Positions 39,036-48,990 of a stretch of DNA of 64,000 nucleotides are shown here, piece by piece. The DNA is from Larus michahellis (Eukaryota; Chordata; Aves; Charadriiformes; Laridae). Below the pieces are notes generated by a model. The model was not told where the DNA came from, did not search any database, and was given only the letters and a program-made list of their open reading frames with translations. A program made the translations under genes and the position numbers. The stretch covers positions 75,810,727 to 75,874,726 of the forward strand of contig NC_133900.1 of assembly GCF_964199755.1 (NCBI RefSeq), given 5' to 3'. How positions within the stretch are numbered: position 1 is the first letter of the stretch; each line of letters begins with the position of its first letter.

Positions 39036-39262
39036 AGACTATTTCCACCAGGAGAATCTGTAAGGTATTTTTAAAAGTGCTTTAAAAAAAAGGATCAACC
39101 CCCAGCTCCCCTGGTTTGGCTGCTGCCGTTTAAGAGATTTTTAAGAGATTTGCCTCTTAATTCTGGAGCTAATCCTGCGCCGTCAGGCAGATGACAGAAC
39201 TGGAAGGTAAGGAAAGCTCAGCTCCCCTACCTAAAAGTCACCATATTTCTCATGGATCAGCT
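39036..39262 (+). repeat. Dispersed duplicate B, copy 1
   Basis: About 227 bp aligning end to end with 46681-46910 in the same orientation. Shared blocks include 'agactatttccaccaggaga', 'atttttaaaagtgctttaaa', 'ccagctcccctggtttggct' and 'ggtaaggaaagctcagct'. This copy has an extra internal 12-base duplication ('ttaagagattt' twice) and lacks about 14 bases present in the other. No known element family is recognised. Confidence 0.88.
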
Positions 39263-42200
39263 GCATCTGAACATATTTGCAGCACACCGTGCTCTTCAGG
39301 CACTCTTTCTGTCTCGGCTGTAGGCCATATTTATCACAATTCTTCAGGGTTTTGTAGTGTTACGCCTCTAATAAATATTTATTGAGATAATTATTAATAT
39401 AACACGTTCCTGATAAATATTTACTAGAGATTTTCTGTCAGGAAGCACACCGGGGGAAAAAAAAAATTCCTTTAAAAATCTGTTACTACAAAAAAATCAA
39501 TTAGAAAAGCAAGCCAGGATAAAAATTAATCAAGCAGCTGGCAAAAAGGGGTATACAAAATTAAGCATGTGCCAGTAAGGGAAGAAGAACACAGCAAAGT
39601 AAGGGTTTGCCAGAATAAAACAAGATGTGTGAGCTAAAGTGGAGCTGACTCTGTTCTTGCTCCCCATTTCATTCAGAACCAGACTGGGATTTGTAAGCAC
39701 AAGCTACAGATAAAATTAATTTCCTTTGAATAAAAATCCCATTCTCTTGCAGAGAGACACCTTCATTTGGAAATACGGCACAGCCAGCACTAGTTCGTCT
39801 CATTTCCAGCCCACGCATCAGGACTGAAAGCTTGAGCTCAGATGTATTTAGGACCAAGTCCTGCTAAGGTCACTCAGCAGCCTGAAGCACAAACCACATA
39901 CAATTAGCACAGACCTTATGCGCTAGCTGGGCTATCACCTTTTTGACCCTTATAACAACGTGTGGATACTTGCATTAGTAAGAAAACAAAGATGTTAAAT
40001 TATCTTTCTGATACTGCGTTGAGTTAATCAGGAAGAGTTAAGTTGCCAGAATGATATTTATACAATAAGGATAAATGGAAAAAAAATAATTGAATATTCA
40101 TAAACAGCCTTCATTCCCCTGTGACATGTTTAAGTTTAGCAACACAAATGATTTTCTACAGCTGTTTTTACAGCTGTTAACTGTACTTAGTAGTTGAAAA
40201 CTTTAATTTATTTCTAGTCGCAGGTCACAGACAGTAAGGGTTCCTTAAGCCGCTGTATCTTCCCCAAGGCAGGATGACCAGTAAGTATGAATGAAGCCTA
40301 TGTCTTCATGCTATGGCACAACTCAGCAAAACACAGGTAACATGGAATAAAATACTCTTCTGCTTTCCAGAACAGGGCAATAGCCTGGCATTTTCAAACC
40401 TAGCGTTTGCCTCGATGAAGCAGGCAGTATCACCTCTGGAACACAGGCCTCCCGTACCAAGGGAGAGGTACCCACTCTGGATGATGCTCATTTAACAAGG
40501 TTCTTCTGCTACTCAGAAATAGCATTCCCATAGCCCACAATAAATGTGGATGATGGTCTGCAAATGTCCTGGTACAGGATTTCATATATAGACTGGGTAT
40601 CTAAAACAAACTCAGCTGCATTCACAATTCTCTCTGTTTACAACACTGTAATACAAAATGGGGAGTCTCTTCTTTCCAAATGGGGCCATATGGATATTTG
40701 AGGTGTAACCAGATCAACGGCCACATCTTGAACCTGCCTCTCCCTAGGAACACCAAAGCATAAGGACTTTTTTTTTTCCTTTTTTCTCCATGGCAGATGA
40801 AATCCCAGAGTTAGAACACAGGTTCTATATAATAAAGAGCAAATTCATAGCCAAGATCATTCTACAACACATTTTAGAAAAAAAAAAGATAGTTTTCAGT
40901 CCTTGCTCCTGTGGACGCTGTGAATGACTCACATGAACAGTAGAACAGCAACTGCACAAACCCTGCTCCCCATGACCTCTAGGGACTATATGCAGGCTCC
41001 TTTTGACAGCCACTGTAGAGTTTCTCCAAGGCAAGCCAAGTCAAATACGGCAGTCAAATAAGCTGCCGGTCATGCCAACACACGTACAGCTTAGCTGCTC
41101 TGGAGTTTGGCCACACGTAGGCCATGCTTTCAGGCTGGCCCTCTGAATGAAAAGCAACCTCCAAATGGAAAGGAGCCACGGAGTGGTCCATTAGATGTGG
41201 TTGTAGACAAAGTCTTTCCCTTCAGACAGTTTTGAAGCAACTTTTATCCTCCTGGAACAACCTCTGTAGCCCCAGAGAAGAGCAGCTATGTCCCAAACTC
41301 CCTTCTGTTTCCTAGCTGATTCCTATGAAACAGGTACCAGCATTAAAATACTCTCCGTACAGACCCAGAGGGCAAAGGGCCACTAATGCCATCCATTTCC
41401 ACGGAGTGCATAAAGCAGCATACAAACGGTCTTTGTTTCCTTGAGGTAATTTTGACCCTTCCCAATTGTGAGTTATAAATGTTGCTATTACCTTTCTCAT
41501 CGCCTGCCAAGTTTACTTAGAGCTTTCCCTCTTCAGTTTATAGCCCCGTTAAAACTAACCGCCCTCCATGGCTTTTATCAGCATTGGTCTTTCGCCTCTG
41601 GCAGGCAGCAGGTGCCCCTGAACTCTCAGCTCTTGTATTTGAGTCCGAAATTTTCAACAGGAATCTCAGGGTAAAACCTTCACTTTTGAACCCATACCTC
41701 AATGCAGTCTCTAGTCCAGGAAAATCATTTTCCGAGCAAATAGATTCTGGCATATTTCTAAAAGAATATAAAACAATATACAGAAGACAGAAACAGGTGA
41801 ATATGTCTTCCATAATTCCTTTGAGGATTTTTGGTACAGAGTCAGACAATTATTTGCTACTATTAAGGGTCTGAATTCTGCTCCTGCCAAGCCCTGGGGT
41901 TGTATCATGGACCAGTGGCCTTTGACAAAGAAAGTATTAATGATGCATCCCTGGGAAGTTTAAGTCATCTTCCCTGCTTTCATTTTAACCATAACTTAAC
42001 TATAATCTTAACTAAAGGGGTATTTATTTCTCATTAAGCTGTTCTGCAAATCAAAATGATTCAAGCGATAATTGCGAGCTTTAGGTAGTTTTCTCCCTTA
42101 CAAACTTCCTTAGAAAATGATAGGTTTTTTTAAATCCAAATGCAGGTTCATATAGCAAACAACGACTTGCCCAGTCTTGGCCTTCACAGCACGCGACCAG

Positions 42201-44149
42201 CCCGTGATCAGCACCATATCACACAAACTGTAATAAAGCTGCTTTTACCTCCAAATGAAACTCCAAACTGTCTCCTCAGATTCCAGGTCAAACTAAATAT
42301 ATATACTTGCTAGCTGTGATCAGTGAAAACTCAGCAAGTAATATAGCTGAATAGTGAATAAATCATGTGTCTTAGTATCACAGCTCTAAGAGATGTAGAA
42401 GTCACACCTTGAAGTCTACGGATTCGTGTGTATGAATCATGCATTAAGAGCTATGGAAACATAACAGTGTTGATCCCAGGAGCACCAGTCCTGCACAGGA
42501 GCTCTCCTCTTATCAGAGAGTAATTCCTGCTTTCCGTCAGCTAGTGGAAACACTCACATTTTCTAATTTGAAAACCAAGGGCACGTAGTGATCCTTGAAT
42601 GGTGGGAAGTGCGTTTCAGTGCAAGTTTCTCACATCTCTAAGGGCTTTTTTTTTGTGCTCTGTGATTTATGTTTTCTTGGCCCCAGTATCTCGGTATTAT
42701 CTTCCAATGATTAAAACCAGTAAAGCACAGGCTAGTATTTTAGCCTTCAAAATATAGCAATCTGTTGGCTTCCTTGGTTTACTTTCCCACAAATCACAGA
42801 CGTGTGTGACTTTACCCTATTATGCTAATTAGCTGAATCAAGAAATGCATTACTAATTAAAGTTCCTAGACCCACTGGTACCAACCAACTTAATTAACAT
42901 AGATTATCATGTCCCATAACTGAGCATCTAGATTTAAGTGTCCTCACCCATATTGGCTTTAAGCCTGTTCATAAAGGTCTGAAGGACAGTGGCCTTGATT
43001 TGTACTTTTAAGGTTGTCCTTATCCTAAATTCACATCAAATCCCATCTCACAGAGATTGCCAAGACACCCACCTGTAGTTATTTTACCCACAAAGATTTT
43101 TGGTGTTCGTTAGCAGATTAAAGTCTTCCTTGGAAAAAAAATTTAACAAATCAACCAGCAAAAAGCATCTGAGTAACTGAACAATTTCCCTATTCTTTGT
43201 CATAAATTAAGAAAATAAACCTAAATCACCACATAAAATCAATGAGTAAGTCTATCAAGTCCAGAGTTTTTGTCCCTTGCACAGATAAATTCCTTTGAAT
43301 AATATGACGGTCTGAGTCGGAAATCTCCAAAGCAGACCTTTGCTCTCCCACCCCTACAGGCATTTCACGAAGCGCTATCAGACATGACAGTCCACAGTGG
43401 CCCACACGAGTCCAGCTTCATGGTACATTAATTTGAGCTCTCGTCTGTTCACACCAGCATTTTCTATACGGTTCAGCCAAGCCTTGACCCTCTTTCCCAC
43501 CCTTTGCGCACCATCTTTTCAGGCTCTCTCTCCATTCTCCTTGGTGAATAAGTTATGTGATGCCTCACAGCAGCCTATAAACTGTCCCAGCAGGTCTCCT
43601 TAACAGGCAGGAAACACGAAGCTGTTACACTCCCAGATAACCCTCTTGTGTGACACAGACCTTTGTGGGAAAGTGCTTTTTTTAATCAAGGTGAAAGCTT
43701 TTTTGCATGACACTCATCAAACCAAATCCAGATCCGTGAGGGTAAATAATTTATACCCATTTTTTTTCTGGATCCTTTAAGATTTTCTTCCCACCAGGAG
43801 GATCTTCACCAGGGAGGACGATTCAGCTCAACAGCTGAGACATCTGTATTTAGGAAGAAAAAACCTGGCACTCAGGAGATGCCCATCTCCATCAGTTATA
43901 CTAGGAAGCCACCTAACTAGTTTCAGCCAGTTAGGTTTTACATGGGTAAAGTTAGGTAAGCTGAATTCCACCCATTAAGATGCAGTAAGTGTCACACAGC
44001 TGAGAACATATATTTGCCATGAAAAGCTAACATGCAACCACAAACATTTGCAATTGTCAAATTACAAAGCCTACAAATGCTATCGGTATATCTACTGTCA
44101 CAAATCGCTAATGCCAGGAGGGACTGCGAGGTGAGAGCCCTGCAGCACT

Positions 44150-44260
44150 GCTGGTGGAAGGATGCTGGAAGGATGCTTGGAGGATGCTGGAAGGATGTTG
44201 CAAGTATGCTCAAAGGATACTGGAAGCATGCTGGAAGGATTCTTGAAGGATGCTCAGAGG
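44150..44260 (+). repeat. GGAAGGATGCT minisatellite, left part
   Basis: Degenerate tandem array of an 11- to 12-base unit around 'ggaaggatgct', with variants such as 'ggaggatgctgg', 'aaggatgttgc' and 'gaagcatgctgg'. It stops where CR1 copy 13 begins and resumes at its other end. Confidence 0.88.
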
Positions 44261-44775
44261 ATCACAGAATTACAGAACAGTCAGGGTCGGAAGGGACCTC
44301 TGGAGATCACCTAGTCCAGCCCCCTGCCAGAGCAGGGTCACCCAGAGCAGGTTGCACAGGAACGCGTCCAGGCGGGTTTGGAATGTCTCCAGAGACGGAG
44401 ACTCCACCACCTCTCTGGGCAGCCTGTGCCAGTGCTCTGCCACCCTCAGGGTAAAGAAGTTCCTCCTCATGTTGAGATGGAACTTCCTATGCTCAAGTTT
44501 GCGCCTGTTACCTCTTGTCTTGTCCCCAGGCACCACTGAAAATTGCCTGGCCCCATCCTCCGGACACCCACCCTTTAAGTATTTACAAGCATTGATAAGA
44601 TCCCCCCTCAGTCGTCTCTTTTTCCAGACTAAAAAGACCCAAATCCCTCAGCCTTTCCTCATAAGAGAGGTGCTCCAGTCCCCTAATCATCTTGGTAGCC
44701 CTTTGCTGCACCCTCTCCAGGAGTTCCCTGTCTTTCTTGAACTGGGGAGCCCAGAACTGGACACAGTACTCCAGA
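44261..44775 (-). mobile_element. CR1 LINE inserted in a minisatellite (copy 13)
   Basis: Reverse-oriented CR1 of the copy 5/6/7 subfamily. It opens 'atcacagaattacagaacag' and runs through 'gcaggttgcacaggaacgcg' and 'tctccagagacggagactcc' to 'ggacacagtactccag'. The minus strand still carries open pieces of the ORF2 C-terminal region, with one frame break near 44580 where the reading shifts. Minisatellite units lie on both sides, so the element most likely landed inside an existing array. Confidence 0.95.
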
Positions 44776-44872
44776 TGATGCTGGAAGGCTGCTGGAAGGA
44801 TGCTTGAAGGATGCTGGGAGGTTACTGGAAGGATGCTCGAAGGATGTTCGGAGGTTACTGGAAGGATGCTCG
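44776..44872 (+). repeat. GGAAGGATGCT minisatellite, right part
   Basis: Continuation of the array at 44150-44260: 'atgctggaaggctgctgg', 'aaggatgcttgaaggatgct' and a higher-order unit with 'gggaggttactggaaggatg' that appears twice about 30 bases apart. Confidence 0.88.
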
Positions 44873-47850
44873 GGGACCTCCCGTGCTCTCCCGGGCAGCA
44901 GGAGCCAGAGCCCAGTGCAGGGCGGGCGGGCTTCGGGGGAACCGCAGAGTGCTGGTGCCACCTAGAGGGAACCATTCGTCTAAAAAGCGGGAAAATCATT
45001 ACCGCTCACGGGTGACATAATGTGTCACAGATGTACGGCAACGGGGAAAAAAATCCTAGAGAGAAGGGCTTTAACTGCTGTGCAAAAATTATACACAATT
45101 ATGAGAAGCAGCAGTGTACAACTTACATCTTCTCTTCAACATAACTTGCAAATATAAATATAGAAGGTAGATTTCAGAGGACCAATTGGCAATTCCTCTC
45201 TCCTTCAAACCATTTCCCAGACCCACGGCTCTATTCCTTCCCTTCTTCCTCCAATTACCTAAGCTCTGATGAAATAGCCAGCAAATGGACCACATCTGAA
45301 GGTCAGATCCTGCTTCCCTGTGCTGCTGCAGCACCGGCCGAGGCTGGAACCAGCTGGCAGCTGGGGGTGCCTTGGGAAGCACTGACTTTGCAGCCAAGAA
45401 AGCCTCGGGGATGCAACTTCACAGCCTTCTGCTCATCACCAGCTTTGCCGAATGACCCACCTGAAGTCTAGCGTCTGCCCGTCTAACTGAAAACTGCTCT
45501 GCAATACAGCGGGAGAAGAACCAACATCCACAAGCAAAGGAAGGACTGGTACATAAATATAAGTCACCGTCTTTCTTCCACCATTAAATCTGCCACTTGC
45601 AACCTACGGTTCACTGTAATAATTACAGCGGTGATGATATATCATGAGGACACTGTGGGACTTGGTGTGGAGTTGCTGATGGGTGACTTTGCAGCTCTTT
45701 CATAGTAGATTGAAGTAATTTTTGAGGAAGTGTTCACCAAAACAGTGCTTTTCTCACCTTTAAGCTGCTGCACATGGTCCCTGCCATGGGCTGGTCTGTG
45801 GGCATGGCATTCACCCTGTGGCTTTTACTTGTCCCACAGGAAACCTCACGTGGCAGCAGTGCTGGAGCCAAGGAACACGACAGGTACTAAAAAGGATTTT
45901 CTCTGTCTGTTACAACTGTACTTCTCCTCAGACTCATTTCTCTCCCTTCCCACCTATATATCCTGACAGAGTGCAGGGCAAGGCTTGGCTTGTGCCAACT
46001 AAATCGCTCTTTCCCTGGCTTTGACAGTAACGTTGCAGCCAATGCAACGCAGATGGTGACACAGGCAGCCAAGGAGAAATAAAGCCTCGATCCTACCGTC
46101 CGCTACGGACCCATGCATAGAGCCTTTCTGCTCTCCATTCCTTAAACAAAGGTTAATTGCCGGAAGAGTATTTGATATCAAACTTTTGCTAGCTCACTGA
46201 CCTCCGTGAGAGCTGTACCTCCACGGCTCTGGGTTAGTTAAATTTAGGAGATGACTGAAGCGCCAAGAAGTTGGGTACCTGTCACCCCAAAGGGGGACAC
46301 GGCACGATGCACTGCGTGTCCCTGGGTGCGTGTGACTGTCCTGCCGGGGTCCTGCTGTCATTCATCAGCTCCATCCCCCAGCAGCACACAGGTAGCCCTT
46401 TGCCCGCCACTGTCTCATAGGCACTGTAACAGCCACATTCCTTATCTTTCGTTTTACAAACACCCCCAAAGCCCAAACTGCACAGAAAAACGTAACTTGG
46501 GTGCAGTGGAAGCCAAGGACCTTCTCAGTATGCTGCAGGGCCATGCCATACACCCAGCCAGGAGTCTTCAGACCATGATCTCAAGAAAATGGCATCCACG
46601 CTGGCCACCAAAATTGCTGAGCAAAGCTATTTGAAGTTTTAAAAGTTTAACGTTCAAAGGAAGGACCCTCTTTATGGCCCAGACTATTTCCACCAGGAGA
46701 ATCTGCAGTGTATTTTTAAAAGTGCTTTAAAACCGCTGTCAACCCCAGCTCCCCTGGTTTGGCTGCTGCCGATTTAAGGGATTTGCCTCTTAATTCTGTG
46801 CCCCTGACTCCAGAGCTAATCCTGCCCCGTCATGCAGATGACAGAGCTGGTAGGTAAGGAAAGCTCAGCTCTCCTACCTAAAAATCACCACGTATTTCTC
46901 ACTGATTGAGCTCCGATTGTTTCCCAAAGGAATGTTATTGATGTTATGAGCTCTTCAGCTGAGCACATGCTGCTTGGTGGGATTCACTGACAGGATGGAT
47001 TAACACAGTCATACATGTCAAAATAATTTAGGGAGGGTTTCTACGTCTTTTTAGGAGAGTACGTTGGTAAAATTTAAAAATTTTCTTTCACTCAAGCCTG
47101 ATCTACACCCAAAAAAAAGACAGTATATGGGTTTGGTAGCTGGCTGGGATACAATTAAAGTGCTTATGACATAATTCGATCCCGTATGGGAAAAAGTCAT
47201 CCACACCTTTAAAGATACCGTGCGAGGTATCATGAGGAAGGCAGCCACACTGGCATTGTGGAAGCGTATCTCTATCAACAGAAGTTCCTCCTGAAGTCAA
47301 AAACCTGTGTGTACTTCAGGCCTGAATCTCAGTGAGCTGCAAGGTGGCGACATTCGCTTTATTCTCTTAATCTACTGATTTCATGGTGGTTTGAAGTAGC
47401 ACTAAAGACTTACCAAATTAGGTTGTTCCGTATTTAAAGACTTGGAAATACAGTCCAACTATTTTTTTCCTGAGAATCCTGACTTAAAATCTTATTTCAC
47501 TCTAGAGCATTAAGAAGTACTAGTATAACTATGCCCACACTAAACTTTATTACTTCTCTCATATCTATTATGAAAAGTTTGAAATATCTTTCGGTACCTG
47601 CTCGGAGTCATATAGTTGACTCAGTGATACTTGCTCAGACAACCCAGCACCTGAGCAGCCACCAAGTCACACTTGGGTCTCTCTTAAGAAGGGAAGGCTT
47701 GGCCCGCATCCCCATGCGCACGCAGGAGGGATGTGGGCTGGGGGTCATTCCCTGGGGGTCCCAGGGAACCGTCTTCCTTTGGTGCCAAGCTGGTTGGCTT
47801 CTTGGTTTCTCAGGGCACAAGGAAGGCAAGGAAAGCCTTTCCTTTCTTGT
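44873..47850. other. Intergenic, no gene seen
   Basis: No supported gene. Contains the second copy of duplicate B (46681-46910). Open frames are short and unrecognised. Confidence 0.55.
46681..46910 (+). repeat. Dispersed duplicate B, copy 2
   Basis: Direct-orientation partner of 39036-39262, 7.6 kb away. It carries about 14 bases ('tgcccctgactcca') missing from copy 1 and lacks that copy's internal 12-base duplication. Similarity ends sharply at the left edge and fades at the right. Confidence 0.88.
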
Positions 47851-48386
47851 CATAGAATCATGGGATGGTTCGTGTTGGAAGGGACCTTGAAGATCACCTA
47901 GTTCTAACCCCCCTGCCATGGGCAGGGACACCTCCCACCAGACCAGGCTGCTCAAAGCCCCATCCAGCCTGGCCTTGGACACCTCCAGGGATGGGGCAGC
48001 CACAACTTCCCTGGGCAACCTCTTCCAGTGCCTCACCACCCTCACAGTAAAGAATTTCTTCCTGATATCCAATCTAAATCTCCCCTCTTCCAGTTTGAAG
48101 CCATTACCCCTCATCCCATCACTACATGCCTCTGTAAAAAGTCCCTCACCATCTTTCCTGTAGCCCCTTTAGGTACAGGAAGGCCGCTATAAGGTCTCCT
48201 CGGAGCCTTCTCTTCTCCAGGCTGAACCACCCCAACTCCCTCAGCCTGTCCTCACAGCAGAGGTGCTCCAGCCCTCTGATCGTCTTCGTGGCCCTCCTCT
48301 GGACCCGCTCCAACAGGTCCATGTCCTTCTTGTGCTGAGGGCCCCAGAGCTGGACGCAGGACTCCAGGTGGGGTCTCACCAGGAGC
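47851..48386 (-). mobile_element. CR1 LINE just upstream of SRD5A3 (copy 14)
   Basis: Reverse-oriented CR1 opening 'catagaatcatgggatggtt', then 'ttggaagggaccttgaagat' and 'ccctgccatgggcaggga'. It reaches into the ORF2 C-terminal region ('tggacctgttggagc' on the complement) and ends near 'ggtggggtctcaccaggagc'. Its right end abuts the SRD5A3 CpG island, about 300 bases before the start codon, with the element antisense to the gene. Confidence 0.94.
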
Positions 48387-48389
48387 GGG

Positions 48390-48990
48390 GGTGGTACCGG
48401 GGGAGGCCACCGCCTGACCAGTGGCTTTGCCTCTCCCCGGCGCCGTTAAACGGCCGGCACCTCCCCCACGGCCGCGGAACCCGGGGGGAAAGCGGCCATG
48501 GAGCCAGCGATGCACTCGGTAACGGCATAAACACAGATCCCCCCCTCCATCCACCACAGCGTCCCCGAATCCCGCACGCCCCGGTCCCGGGGCTCCCCAG
48601 GGCGGGCAGAGGAAGGGGAAGCGCCGGCGTCGGGCCGCGGTGGGCGGAACGGGGCGGGCCTGCGGCGGCGCTGGGGCCGCGGCCATGCTGGGGGTGCTGG
48701 CCGCTGGCTGGGCCCTGCTGGCCGCCGCCTTCCTGGCGGCTCTCCTGCTGCTGCTATGGAGAGCCGGGCGGCCCGGCGGCTCCGTCTCCGGCCTCTTCCA
48801 GGATCTCATCCGCTACGGGAAGACGAAGAGCGGCGGCGGGCAGCGCCCGGCCTGGCTGCGACTCCTCCAGGTGCCCAAGAGGTGAGGGAGGGGGCGGCGC
48901 AGAGGGCGGGCTCCGGCTGCCATTTCTGCTCCCCTGAGGGAACGCTGCTCTGCTTCGGGTGTTGGGGAAGCGGGCAGCGGAGGGACGGCC
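48390..48990 (+). promoter_or_regulatory. SRD5A3: SRD5A3 CpG-island promoter
   Basis: GC content and CpG density rise abruptly after the CR1 and remain high through exon 1 into early intron 1. GC boxes ('gtgggcggaacggggcgggc') sit at 48640-48659, 26-45 bases before the start codon. There is no TATA box. This is the usual form of a broadly expressed vertebrate promoter; the transcription start is not determinable from sequence alone. Confidence 0.8.
48685..48881 (+). CDS. SRD5A3: SRD5A3 exon 1 (coding part)
   Basis: Starts at the ATG in 'gcggccATGc' (reasonable Kozak, C at +4) and ends AAG-AG before GTGAGG, leaving two bases that complete Arg66 with exon 2. Encodes the hydrophobic N-terminus and the conserved [11 protein letters not shown] segment. 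This ATG was chosen because the hydrophobic helix begins at once and no upstream in-frame ATG with family similarity is seen. Confidence 0.95.

Larger units (their letters stand above)
37527..44149. other. Intergenic, no gene seen
   Basis: No supported gene. Holds a 17-bp tandem at 38350-38391, a CpG-retaining patch at 38600-38760, the first copy of the 230-bp duplication at 39036-39262, several A/T homopolymers, and an AT-rich interval with TAATTA-type motifs near 42817-42900. Confidence 0.5.

Noticed and set aside
48252-48809. Long minus-strand open frame over the SRD5A3 promoter and exon 1
   Set aside because: It is the complement of a CpG island and of CR1 copy 14. Stops are rare in such sequence and no domain is present.
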